A DNA stretch of 64,000 nucleotides, from NCBI RefSeq assembly GCF_903819335.1, contig NZ_CAIJDE010000062.1, positions 62,001 to 126,000 on the forward strand, read 5' to 3'. Under the pieces are notes generated by a model. That model had not been told where the DNA came from and did not search any database. It was given only the letters and a program-made list of their open reading frames with translations. A program made the position numbers and the translations under genes. The DNA comes from Flavobacterium panici. Its GTDB lineage: Bacteria; Bacteroidota; Bacteroidia; Flavobacteriales; Flavobacteriaceae. Shown piece after piece: positions 17,395 through 24,140 of this stretch. Positions within the stretch are counted from its first letter, which is position 1. The number at the start of each line of letters is the position of its first letter.

Positions 17395-18651
17395 ATGAAA
17401 AACTTAACCAGTAATATCAGTCGTCCAAAATATGATTATATAGATTCATCTGTTTTAGATAAATTGGAATCTTACGATCATCAACTTTCAAAAGCAGAAA
17501 GAATACCTGATCAGGATCCATATTCTATAAATGGTCAAAAACTACGTTTGAATTTCATACGAAGTACACTTAATTTAGACATGGACTTCATATCAGGTGA
17601 AAAAGTATTTAATAATAACGAAAGCCTAAAAGGCAATATTGAAAATTATATTGGAATGAGCCAGATTCCTACCGGAATTGTTGGCCCATTGGTACTTAAC
17701 GGAAGTGCAGCGCAGGGAGCTTTTTATATACCGCTTGCTACTACTGAGGGTGCACTTCTTGCATCTTACAACAGAGGCGCAAAAGCATGCAGGGAATGCG
17801 GACCAATAACCGTTATTACGCTTCAGGAAGGCGTACAAAGAACACCTACTTTTAAATTTAAAAACTTAATTGAGGCAGGAAAGTTTTCATCGTGGGTTAT
17901 GGATCACACCGAAACATTTTCAGCCTTAACCAGAGAAAGCAGTAATTACGCCATTTTAAACGATGTAAATGTAAATATAGAAGGCAATATTTCAATTTTA
18001 AGATTAGAATATACGTCTGGCGATGCATCGGGTCAAAATATGGTTACTATATGTTCTGACAGGATATGCCAGTTTATACTCGAAAACTGCCCAATAAAAC
18101 CCGTATTCTGGACTATTGAAGGTAATTTTTCGGGAGATAAAAAAATAAGTCCTTTAAACACAAGAGTTCGCGGAAAAAAAGTTACTGCTGAAATCGTGTT
18201 AAAAGAAGAGATCATTAAATCAGTTTTAAAGACTACTCCGGCATTATTGTATGAACAATGGAGAATATGTGTTTCGGGTGCAAAAAAAGCCGGCGTAGTA
18301 GGGAGCGGCATGCATCCTTCTAACGGACTTGCGGCTTTGTTTATTGCCTGTGGACAGGATGTTGCCTGTACAGGTGAAGCTTCTGTTGCAGTTACAAGAA
18401 TGGAAATAATCGAAAACAACGACATTTACTTTGCCATCACCATGTCTAATATGATTGTTGGCACAGTTGGCGGCGGCACTTCATTTCCTACTCAAAAAGA
18501 ATGTCTTGAATTATTAGGATGCTATGGCGCAGGAAAAAGCGGTAAACTTGCCGAAATTGCAATTGCTTTATGTTTAACAGGTGAGCTGTCAATTTTTGCA
18601 GCAATGTCTTCAGGACAATTTACAGCTGCTCATCAAAAATTAGGGAGATAA
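17395..18651 (+). CDS. Hydroxymethylglutaryl-CoA reductase (divergent, soluble)
   Basis: Reduces HMG-CoA to mevalonate with NAD(P)H, the committed step of the mevalonate pathway. The 418 residues cover the catalytic domain with no membrane anchor. Recognisable blocks are IPTGIVGPL, ATTEGALLAS (catalytic Glu), SGDASGQNM, GAKKAG (candidate catalytic Lys), IACGQD (catalytic Asp), GTVGGGTSFP, and a C-terminal AAHQKLGR carrying the candidate catalytic His413. The overall block order is class I-like, but the NAD(P)-binding block reads DASGQNM instead of the usual DAMGMNM or DAMGANM, so it is a distant branch. It stands alone between terminators; idi lies about 3 kb away. A second, more standard reductase elsewhere in the genome is possible. 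Confidence 0.85.
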   Translation: MKNLTSNISRPKYDYIDSSVLDKLESYDHQLSKAERIPDQDPYSINGQKLRLNFIRSTLNLDMDFISGEKVFNNNESLKGNIENYIGMSQIPTGIVGPLVLNGSAAQGAFYIPLATTEGALLASYNRGAKACRECGPITVITLQEGVQRTPTFKFKNLIEAGKFSSWVMDHTETFSALTRESSNYAILNDVNVNIEGNISILRLEYTSGDASGQNMVTICSDRICQFILENCPIKPVFWTIEGNFSGDKKISPLNTRVRGKKVTAEIVLKEEIIKSVLKTTPALLYEQWRICVSGAKKAGVVGSGMHPSNGLAALFIACGQDVACTGEASVAVTRMEIIENNDIYFAITMSNMIVGTVGGGTSFPTQKECLELLGCYGAGKSGKLAEIAIALCLTGELSIFAAMSSGQFTAAHQKLGR

Positions 18652-18672
18652 ATAATTAAATCCTAAAAATTT

Positions 18673-18719
18673 AAATTCCAAATTCCAATCTGTAACATGA
18701 AGTTTGGAATTTGGAATTT
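18673..18719. repeat. Inverted repeat of the AATTCCAAATTCC family
   Basis: AAATTCCAAATTCCAA at 18673-18688 and its perfect 16-base reverse complement at 18704-18719, followed by T's. The same unit recurs at 30156-30252. It may also serve as a terminator for the HMG-CoA reductase gene. Confidence 0.75.
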
Positions 18720-18748
18720 TTATTATTGGAATTTTCGTTTTTGAGCAT

Positions 18749-18780
18749 AAAAAAACCATCACAATCTGTGATGGTTTTTT
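18749..18780 (-). terminator. Terminator of tRNA-Thr copy 1
   Basis: AACCATCACA pairs with TGTGATGGTT, with T-tract on the minus strand, just after the tRNA 3' end. Confidence 0.8.
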
Positions 18781-18781
18781 G

Positions 18782-18855
18782 AGCCGATAGAGGGACTCGA
18801 ACCCACGACCTGCTGATTACAAATCAGCTGCTCTAGCCAGCTGAGCTACATCGGC
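18782..18855 (-). tRNA. tRNA-Thr (anticodon TGT), copy 1
   Basis: The minus strand folds as a full cloverleaf of 74 bases: acceptor stem GCCGATG/TATCGGC, D arm with AGCTGGCTA loop, anticodon stem GCTGA/TCAGC around loop TTTGTAA (anticodon TGT, threonine), and T arm GTGGGTTCGAGTCCCTC... pairing GTGGG/CCCTC as usual with one wobble. No CCA is encoded. Identical over 74 bases to the copy at 18970-19043. Confidence 0.96.
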
Positions 18856-18874
18856 CTATTTTTTATTACGGGTG

Positions 18875-18904
18875 CAAAGATAAAATTGTTTTTCATATTT
18901 CCAA
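18875..18904 (-). promoter_or_regulatory. Promoter of tRNA-Thr copy 1
   Basis: Minus-strand TATCTTTG at 18875-18882 with TTTTTG (TTG at 18902-18904) exactly 19 bases upstream: a textbook Bacteroidota -33/-7 pair directly before the tRNA. Confidence 0.7.
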
Positions 18905-18932
18905 AAATAATTTCACACCTCTCTCTATAATT

Positions 18933-18964
18933 AAAAAAACCACCACATTTCTGTGATGGTTTTC
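18933..18964 (-). terminator. Terminator of tRNA-Thr copy 2
   Basis: AACCACCACA pairs with TGTGATGGTT (one mismatch), with a T-tract on the minus strand. It separates the two tRNA genes into independent units. Confidence 0.72.
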
Positions 18965-18969
18965 CGTTG

Positions 18970-19043
18970 AGCCGATAGAGGGACTCGAACCCACGACCTG
19001 CTGATTACAAATCAGCTGCTCTAGCCAGCTGAGCTACATCGGC
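18970..19043 (-). tRNA. tRNA-Thr (anticodon TGT), copy 2
   Basis: Identical 74-base cloverleaf to copy 1, offset by 188 bases. Its promoter, tRNA body and terminator are all recognisably duplicated, so the pair arose as a tandem duplication of a whole transcription unit. Confidence 0.96.
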
Positions 19044-19056
19044 CTCATTACGGGTG

Positions 19057-19086
19057 CAAATATAAAGCGGTTTTTCGTTTTCCCAA
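19057..19086 (-). promoter_or_regulatory. Promoter of tRNA-Thr copy 2
   Basis: Minus-strand TATATTTG at 19057-19064 with TTTTG (TTG at 19084-19086) 19 bases upstream, the same layout as copy 1. Confidence 0.7.
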
Positions 19087-19119
19087 AATAAATTTGCACT
19101 TTTTTACACTTTTTTTTGC

Positions 19120-19386
19120 TTACAATGCGTTGATTTTTTCAATCAATTGATTAGCAGTTTGTTCTAATTCAACATTGATTTGTTTGAAGTGTGCTTTTTT
19201 ATTTTCAACGTTTTTAGCGTTAACTTTTGTAATCAAAGTATCAAATGCAGCGATAGCTTCATCGATTAAAGCATTCGTTTCCGGAGTAGGATTTCCTGTT
19301 GTAGACATCTCAAACAAATAAACTGCCTCAATAATATCTCCTAATACAAAATTGATGTCTTTCTTTAAATTCTTAACGTTTGCCAT
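19120..19386 (-). CDS. Small conserved-looking helical protein, 88 residues
   Basis: I do not recognise a named family. The start at 19386 (MANVKNLKKDINFVLGDIIE) is chosen over the ATG at 19416 because the TAnnTTTG element at 19414-19421 would put the transcription start downstream of the longer ORF's ATG. The protein is acidic to neutral and almost entirely helical, with heptad-like spacing (NVELEQTANQLIEKINAL), no signal peptide and no cysteines. It looks like a small cytosolic protein that forms a helical bundle. It may share a promoter region with nothing else; the manA gene lies 57 bp upstream on the same strand. Confidence 0.75.
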   Translation of the reverse strand: MANVKNLKKDINFVLGDIIEAVYLFEMSTTGNPTPETNALIDEAIAAFDTLITKVNAKNVENKKAHFKQINVELEQTANQLIEKINAL

Positions 19387-19413
19387 TTTTATTATAATTT
19401 TAATTTGCGTCTG

Positions 19414-19421
19414 CAAAAATA
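19414..19421 (-). promoter_or_regulatory. Promoter -7 element of the 88-residue protein gene
   Basis: Minus-strand TATTTTTG (TAnnTTTG) 27 bp before the chosen ATG at 19386; it decides the start choice. Confidence 0.55.
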
Positions 19422-19443
19422 CACATAATCTTTAGATTAAGTG

Positions 19444-20415
19444 CTATGAAATGTAAATTTCTAAAATTGAAGCTTTTCCGTTTAAATTAAATGCATTTAT
19501 CGCAGCTGGAACTAAAACAGTATCTCCTTTTATATAAGTATGTTTAAATCCGTCGTATTCGATTTCAAAACTTCCTTCAATACACATATAAACCGTAAAT
19601 GTTTCTCCAGATTTAGAAACTTCTACTTTATCTTCTAACGGAATAAGGTTTGTTGTGAAATAAGGACAATCAACAACTACGTTTGATGTATTTGCTTTTG
19701 TATCGTATTTCTTTTGTGTATCAACTTTATTGTAGTTAATTGCATCAAGTGCTAAATCTACATGAAGTTCTCTTTTATTTCCCTGAGCATCTACACGATC
19801 AAAATCGTATAAACGATACGTAATATCAGATGTCTGCTGAATTTCGGCAACCACTAAACCGGCACCAATTGCGTGAACAGTTCCTGTTTCTAAAAAGAAA
19901 ACGTCTCCGGCTTTTGCCTTTACACCATCTAAAATAGAAACTAAAGTATTATCATGTAAATGTTTTAAATATTCCTCTTTACTGGAGTTTTCTTTAAAAC
20001 CTACAATAATTCTGGAATCAGTATCAGCCTGCATTACGTACCACATTTCGGTTTTACCAAATGAATTGTGACGTTCTTTTGCTAATTTATCGTTAGGATG
20101 AACCTGAATTGAAAGGTCTTCGCGTGCATCTAAATATTTAAAAAGTAATGGGAATTGTTTCCCGAAACGCTCGTAAACTCTCGTTCCTAAAATTTCATTT
20201 GGAGTTTCATCAATAAGCTCCATTAACGATTTTCCTTTTAAGTCTCCGTTAGCAACAGTACTTACATCGCCTTCGACTGTAGATAATTCCCAGCTTTCAC
20301 CGGTAATTTTAGAAGTGATTGGTTTGTTTAATAATGTTTTTAATTTCTCTCCACCCCAGATTCTTTCTTTAAGGATTGGTTCAAATTGAAGGGGATATAA
20401 TTTTTCTGGTTTCAT
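19444..20415 (-). CDS. manA: Mannose-6-phosphate isomerase, class I
   Basis: Converts fructose-6-phosphate and mannose-6-phosphate, feeding GDP-mannose and GDP-fucose synthesis. 323 residues, the short bacterial form. The type I PMI domain begins FEPILKERIWGGEKL. Zinc ligands are seen in IQVHPNDKLA, FGKTEMWY and ETGTVHAIGAG. The C-terminal cupin part includes VDCPYFTTNLIPL. It lies 63 bp after the peroxiredoxin gene on the same strand, so it may be the last gene of the idi-queD-peroxiredoxin unit or have its own start. GDP-fucose precursors would be needed by the GT11 transferase at 58962-59861. Confidence 0.92.
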   Translation of the reverse strand: MKPEKLYPLQFEPILKERIWGGEKLKTLLNKPITSKITGESWELSTVEGDVSTVANGDLKGKSLMELIDETPNEILGTRVYERFGKQFPLLFKYLDAREDLSIQVHPNDKLAKERHNSFGKTEMWYVMQADTDSRIIVGFKENSSKEEYLKHLHDNTLVSILDGVKAKAGDVFFLETGTVHAIGAGLVVAEIQQTSDITYRLYDFDRVDAQGNKRELHVDLALDAINYNKVDTQKKYDTKANTSNVVVDCPYFTTNLIPLEDKVEVSKSGETFTVYMCIEGSFEIEYDGFKHTYIKGDTVLVPAAINAFNLNGKASILEIYIS

Positions 20416-20478
20416 AATTTTTTAAGTTTTTCGGCTAATATTATTAATTAAACAATGATGTAATACTATTTTCTAAAT

Positions 20479-20937
20479 CTACAATACTAATTCTTTTATT
20501 ATTTCCAGCGCTTTCGGAATATGTTTTGCGGCATTCATACTGTCAAAAATATAAATAACCACTCCGTTCCTGTCAATAATAAAAGTTACTCTTCCCGGCA
20601 AAAGTCCGAATAGATTATTTTTCACACCAAAAAGCTGTCTCAATCTTTTATCCTGATCAGAAAGCAAAATGAATGGCAGATTATGTTTATTAGCAAATTT
20701 ATGATGCGATTTTACACTATCGGCACTTATACCAATTACTTCTGCACCTAATGCTGAAAAATCTTCGTATTGATCTCTAAAGCTGCAAGCTTCTGTTGTA
20801 CAGCCTGGTGTATTATCTTTTGGGTAAAAATAAATCACTAAAGGTTTTCGTCCTAAAACACTTTTGCTTTCAAAAACTTCTCCGTGACTATCTTTTGCAG
20901 TAAAATTCGGAACTATATCTCCTATTTTTAATGACAT
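20479..20937 (-). CDS. Peroxiredoxin, BCP/PrxQ type
   Basis: Thiol peroxidase of 152 residues that reduces hydrogen peroxide and organic peroxides in the cytosol. The active site DNTPGCTTEACSF has the peroxidatic Cys46 and a second Cys51 five residues later, the usual arrangement of the BCP/PrxQ (atypical two-Cys) group. The conserved YFYPKD strand precedes it, and the catalytic-site Arg is in LPGRVTFII. No signal peptide. Its start lies 3 bp after the queD stop, so the two are translated from one mRNA. Confidence 0.92.
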   Translation of the reverse strand: MSLKIGDIVPNFTAKDSHGEVFESKSVLGRKPLVIYFYPKDNTPGCTTEACSFRDQYEDFSALGAEVIGISADSVKSHHKFANKHNLPFILLSDQDKRLRQLFGVKNNLFGLLPGRVTFIIDRNGVVIYIFDSMNAAKHIPKALEIIKELVL

Positions 20938-20940
20938 TTA

Positions 20941-21351
20941 TTATTCTCCTTTATAAGTTACAAAATTGCGGTCTGTTTCATAAAGCACGATTTCTAAATC
21001 AAAATCGGGCTGAATTCTTTTTCTAATTTTATTCCATATCACAACGGCAATATTTTCTGCAGTTGGATTCAAATCCTGAAATTCCGGAACGTCCAGATTC
21101 AGGTTTTTGTGATCAAACGGAATTTCTACTTCTTCCAGTATAATATCCGCTAATACTTTCACATCTAAAACAAAACCAGTTTCCGGGTCAATTTTTCCTG
21201 TAACACTTACTGTTAAACCATAATTATGACCATGAAAATTGGGATTATTGCATTTTCCAAAAACGGCATTGTTTTTTTCTAATGACCAATCTTTCCTATG
21301 CAATCGATGTGCAGCATTAAAATGCGCTTTTCTTGATATGGTTACTCTCAT
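20941..21351 (-). CDS. queD: 6-carboxytetrahydropterin synthase / 6-pyruvoyl tetrahydropterin synthase family
   Basis: T-fold enzyme of 136 residues, in bacteria usually making 6-carboxy-5,6,7,8-tetrahydropterin for queuosine. Zinc-binding histidines are seen in HFNAAHRLH and FHGHNYG. The catalytic Cys is in GKCNNPNFHGHNYG, and the substrate-binding acid is in the C-terminal VLYETDRNF. Length is normal. It sits between idi (21 bp gap) and the peroxiredoxin gene (3 bp gap); no other queuosine genes are in the window, so a different pterin role cannot be excluded. Confidence 0.88.
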   Translation of the reverse strand: MRVTISRKAHFNAAHRLHRKDWSLEKNNAVFGKCNNPNFHGHNYGLTVSVTGKIDPETGFVLDVKVLADIILEEVEIPFDHKNLNLDVPEFQDLNPTAENIAVVIWNKIRKRIQPDFDLEIVLYETDRNFVTYKGE

Positions 21352-21372
21352 TTAGGTCTTTGGTTGGTTTGG

Positions 21373-21900
21373 TTATAATTTATGGTCTTCGAGATAATGA
21401 TCAAATTCATCAAAAATTATCTTAAACCATACGGTATAAATTTCGGGCTGTTTTTCAATATCTGCTTTAACATCTTCAATACTCATCCATTTCCAGTCTT
21501 CTACTTCATCGGGATTTATATTAGGTTCTTCATTATAATAGCCAATCATAACGTGATCTAATTCATGCTCTGTTAAACCATTATCAAAAGGAGCCTTATA
21601 AATAAAATGAAACAGCTCTTTTAAATCTGCTTTAAAACCCATTTCTTCAAACAATCTTCGGCTTCCTGCCTCAATATTCGTTTCACCTTCGCGTTGATGA
21701 CTGCAGCAAGTATTTGTCCACAGTAAAGGAGAATGGTATTTATGGTGAGCACGCTGCTGCAGCATAATTTCATTTTTATTGTTTAAAATAAAAACCGAAA
21801 AGGCACGGTGCAAAACTGCTTTTTCATGTGCTTCTAATTTTGGCATTAAGCCAATTTGTTCATCGTTTTGATTAACTAATATTACGTTTTCTTCTGTCAT
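21373..21900 (-). CDS. idi: Isopentenyl-diphosphate delta-isomerase, type 1
   Basis: Interconverts IPP and DMAPP, needed when isoprenoids come from mevalonate. 175 residues, Nudix-fold type 1 enzyme. The catalytic Cys lies in WTNTCCSHQREGE and the catalytic Glu region is EHELDHVMIGYY; metal ligands come from HRAFSVFI and the CSH segment. Its presence fits the HMG-CoA reductase at 17395-18651. It is first in a minus-strand unit idi-queD-peroxiredoxin, with a -7 element just upstream. Confidence 0.94.
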   Translation of the reverse strand: MTEENVILVNQNDEQIGLMPKLEAHEKAVLHRAFSVFILNNKNEIMLQQRAHHKYHSPLLWTNTCCSHQREGETNIEAGSRRLFEEMGFKADLKELFHFIYKAPFDNGLTEHELDHVMIGYYNEEPNINPDEVEDWKWMSIEDVKADIEKQPEIYTVWFKIIFDEFDHYLEDHKL

Positions 21901-21917
21901 AAGGCGTATTGATAAAG

Positions 21918-21925
21918 CAAAAATA
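21918..21925 (-). promoter_or_regulatory. Promoter -7 element of the idi operon
   Basis: Minus-strand TATTTTTG (TAnnTTTG), 18 bp before the idi ATG. Confidence 0.5.
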
Positions 21926-22160
21926 CGAAAAAAGAAATGGCTATAAAATCCTAGAAAACATTGTGAAAAGTTTAACTACTGATTATTTTTTATAATATTT
22001 TGATTTACAACAATCTATGTTTTATTTCAGAACAAAAATCCGCTAAAAATAAGATATAAAAACTACAGCTGTTGGTTTTACGTAAATAATAAAAAGTTAA
22101 AACATACTTAAATATATCTGAATTGTAATGTAGGCGACATTTCTAAGCAAAATCTCATCG

Positions 22161-22168
22161 TATCTTTG
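22161..22168 (+). promoter_or_regulatory. Promoter -7 element of msrB-msrA
   Basis: TATCTTTG matches TAnnTTTG. Its position leaves a leader of a few bases for the ATG at 22181 but about 21 bases for the ATG at 22196, supporting the inner start of msrB. Confidence 0.55.
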
Positions 22169-22195
22169 AAATTCAGATAAATGATCCAAAAATTT

Positions 22196-22750
22196 ATGAA
22201 ATCGAAAAACTTAATTTTTAGCCTTTGCTTTTTAATTCCGCTCTTTATTTTACAGGCATGCGGACAAAACACAAAAAAAGAACCTGCAAAAACGGTTACT
22301 ATGGAAAACAAAATAAGTAAACCCGGAAATCCTTATTATTCAAACACCGATACGACAAAACTAAATGTAAGCAACGCCGAATGGAAAAAGGTTTTGCCCG
22401 AAGATGTGTATGCCGTAATGCGTGAGGCGGATACCGAAAGGCCTTTTACCGGAAAATACTGGAACACAGACGAAAAAGGAACGTACTACTGCGCTTCTTG
22501 CGGAAACTTACTTTTTAGATCGACCGCTAAATTTTCGAGCAGCTGCGGATGGCCTAGTTTTTTTGAACAAGACAACAAAAAAAGCGTCGTTTATAAAAAT
22601 GATAATTCACTTGGAATGGAGAGAATCGAAGCGCTTTGCGGACGCTGCGGCGGACATTTAGGCCACTTGTTTGATGACGGCCCGGAACCAACCGGAAAAC
22701 GTTACTGCATGAATTCGATTGCTCTTGATTTTATTCCTGATAATAAATAA
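22196..22750 (+). CDS. msrB: Exported peptide-methionine (R)-S-oxide reductase, lipoprotein
   Basis: Repairs methionine-R-sulfoxide in proteins. From the ATG at 22196 it has 184 residues with a lipoprotein signal MKSKNLIFSLCFLIPLFILQ-AC (Cys22); an ATG at 22181 adds 5 residues. The MsrB domain has two zinc CxxC pairs (YYCASCGNLL and EALCGRCGGHLGH), the substrate motif SSSCGWPSFF, and the catalytic Cys171 in RYCMNSIALDF. Being lipid-anchored it would protect envelope proteins. msrA follows after 7 bp and is also exported, so together they cover both sulfoxide stereoisomers. Reduction would need an exported thiol donor, which is not seen here. Confidence 0.93.
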   Translation: MKSKNLIFSLCFLIPLFILQACGQNTKKEPAKTVTMENKISKPGNPYYSNTDTTKLNVSNAEWKKVLPEDVYAVMREADTERPFTGKYWNTDEKGTYYCASCGNLLFRSTAKFSSSCGWPSFFEQDNKKSVVYKNDNSLGMERIEALCGRCGGHLGHLFDDGPEPTGKRYCMNSIALDFIPDNK

Positions 22751-22757
22751 TATACAA

Positions 22758-23375
22758 ATGAAAAATATACTTTTAATCTGCCTTTTTGCTTTATCAATAA
22801 GCGGTTTTTCACAAAATAAAAAACCAGATTACGAAACTATTACACTTGGCGGAGGATGCTATTGGTGCGTTGAAGCTGTTTACGAAAATCTGGACGGAGT
22901 AAAATCTGTTGTTTCGGGATTTTCTGGAGGAAAAACTGTAAATCCATCTTACGAGGAAGTCTGTACGGGAGAAACCGGTCATGCCGAAGTTGTACAAATT
23001 ACGTATGACAAAAACGTAACGGATCTTAATGAAATCTTTAAAGTCTTTTTTACTGTTCACGATCCCACAACTTTAAACCGTCAGGGCGCTGATGTTGGAA
23101 CGCAGTACCGTTCTGTGATTTTCTACAAAAATGCCGAACAGAAAAAAGCTGCCGAAAGCATTATTGCCGAATTAAACAAAGCAAAAGTGTACAGTAATCC
23201 GGTTGTAACGAAAATCGAGCCTTTTAAAGTTTTTTATAAAGCCGAAGATTACCATCAAAATTATTATGCAAACAATAAAAATCAGCCGTATTGCAGAATG
23301 GTGATTCAGCCGAAAATAGAAAAATTTGAAAAAGTTTTTAAAGACAAACTGAAAAAGAAACAAAACAACAGTTAA
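22758..23375 (+). CDS. msrA: Exported peptide-methionine (S)-S-oxide reductase
   Basis: Repairs methionine-S-sulfoxide. The ATG at 22758 is chosen because it starts a signal peptide (MKNILLICLFALSISGFS-QN); an upstream ATG at 22719 overlaps msrB and spoils the signal. 205 residues. The active site is GGGCYWCVEA, with catalytic Cys34 and a second Cys37, and the sulfoxide pocket follows in VVSGFSGG. The C-terminal HQNYYANNKNQPYC carries another Cys suitable for recycling. Co-transcribed with msrB. A strong bidirectional hairpin ends the operon. Confidence 0.93.
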   Translation: MKNILLICLFALSISGFSQNKKPDYETITLGGGCYWCVEAVYENLDGVKSVVSGFSGGKTVNPSYEEVCTGETGHAEVVQITYDKNVTDLNEIFKVFFTVHDPTTLNRQGADVGTQYRSVIFYKNAEQKKAAESIIAELNKAKVYSNPVVTKIEPFKVFYKAEDYHQNYYANNKNQPYCRMVIQPKIEKFEKVFKDKLKKKQNNS

Positions 23376-23380
23376 TAAAA

Positions 23381-23410
23381 AAGGGGAAATGATTTTCATT
23401 TCCCCTTTTC
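23381..23410. terminator. Bidirectional terminator between msrA and the META lipoprotein gene
   Basis: AAGGGGAAATGA and TCATTTCCCCTT form a perfect 12-bp stem with a tiny loop, flanked by A- and T-tracts, between convergent genes. Confidence 0.9.
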
Positions 23411-23430
23411 TTATATTATAGATTTTAAAA

Positions 23431-23868
23431 CTATTGTTTAGCCACTTTTTTAAATCGCATTACAGGAATTTTGTCCTGAATTAAATTTAGTTTTCCATCT
23501 TTATCAATAGAATAGCTTGTAACATTTTTAATTTGTTTTAAAAATTGCTGTTCTCCGCCGCCTTCACAAAACATCATTGTAGTCGGTCCCGCTTCTCCAA
23601 AAGTTAAAGATTTTCCGTTTAAAGTATAAGGTGCACTGTAACCGTTACATCCGTTATTTCCATAAACTCTTTTTTCTTTTTCATCAAAAGTAAGCTGCGG
23701 TTTTTTATTTGGATACAATCCCTCAAAAGCAATTCTTGGCCCCGAAATATATTCTAATTCCCAAGTTGTATCATAAATATTGGCTGTGCCTTTTGTATCT
23801 TTTGACGCCATACACGAAGTTATTAATAAGGTTAAAACCGATACGATTGCAATTGTATACTTTTTCAT
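23431..23868 (-). CDS. META domain (HslJ-like) lipoprotein
   Basis: A 145-residue lipoprotein with signal MKKYTIAIVSVLTLLITSC (Cys19). The mature part is a META domain: WELEYISGPRIAFEGLYPNK, the central NNGCNGYSAPY loop typical of HslJ-like proteins, and FGEAGPTTMMFC. HslJ in E. coli is linked to heat and novobiocin resistance, but the domain's biochemical role is unclear. Located in the envelope. The 272 bases upstream hold no other gene and no clear -7 element that I would call. Confidence 0.88.
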   Translation of the reverse strand: MKKYTIAIVSVLTLLITSCMASKDTKGTANIYDTTWELEYISGPRIAFEGLYPNKKPQLTFDEKEKRVYGNNGCNGYSAPYTLNGKSLTFGEAGPTTMMFCEGGGEQQFLKQIKNVTSYSIDKDGKLNLIQDKIPVMRFKKVAKQ

Positions 23869-24140
23869 AAAATTTACTTTTTAAAAATTAATATATTTTG
23901 TTTTTTGAAGATTAAATTATCCTGCAATATCACTTTCTCAATATTCATACCTTGTTAGAAACTTTGGCTAAAAAAATTTTACTTTACTATCAGCCAAATT
24001 GTAATATTCTGATCTCTAATTTACGCCATTTTATTTAAAACATTATTAACCAAACTCTTAAATTATAATAGGTGATTCTATTTTTTTCGTAATTTGCATC
24101 ATTCCAAAAAACCAAAAATCATCAATAAAAAATCAAAAAA

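Noticed and set aside
18033..18425. 130-residue minus-strand ORF
   Set aside because: Shadow of the HMG-CoA reductase gene, whose catalytic blocks are on the plus strand.
22719..22757. Longer msrA start at 22719
   Set aside because: It overlaps the end of msrB and would destroy the clear signal peptide that begins at 22758.
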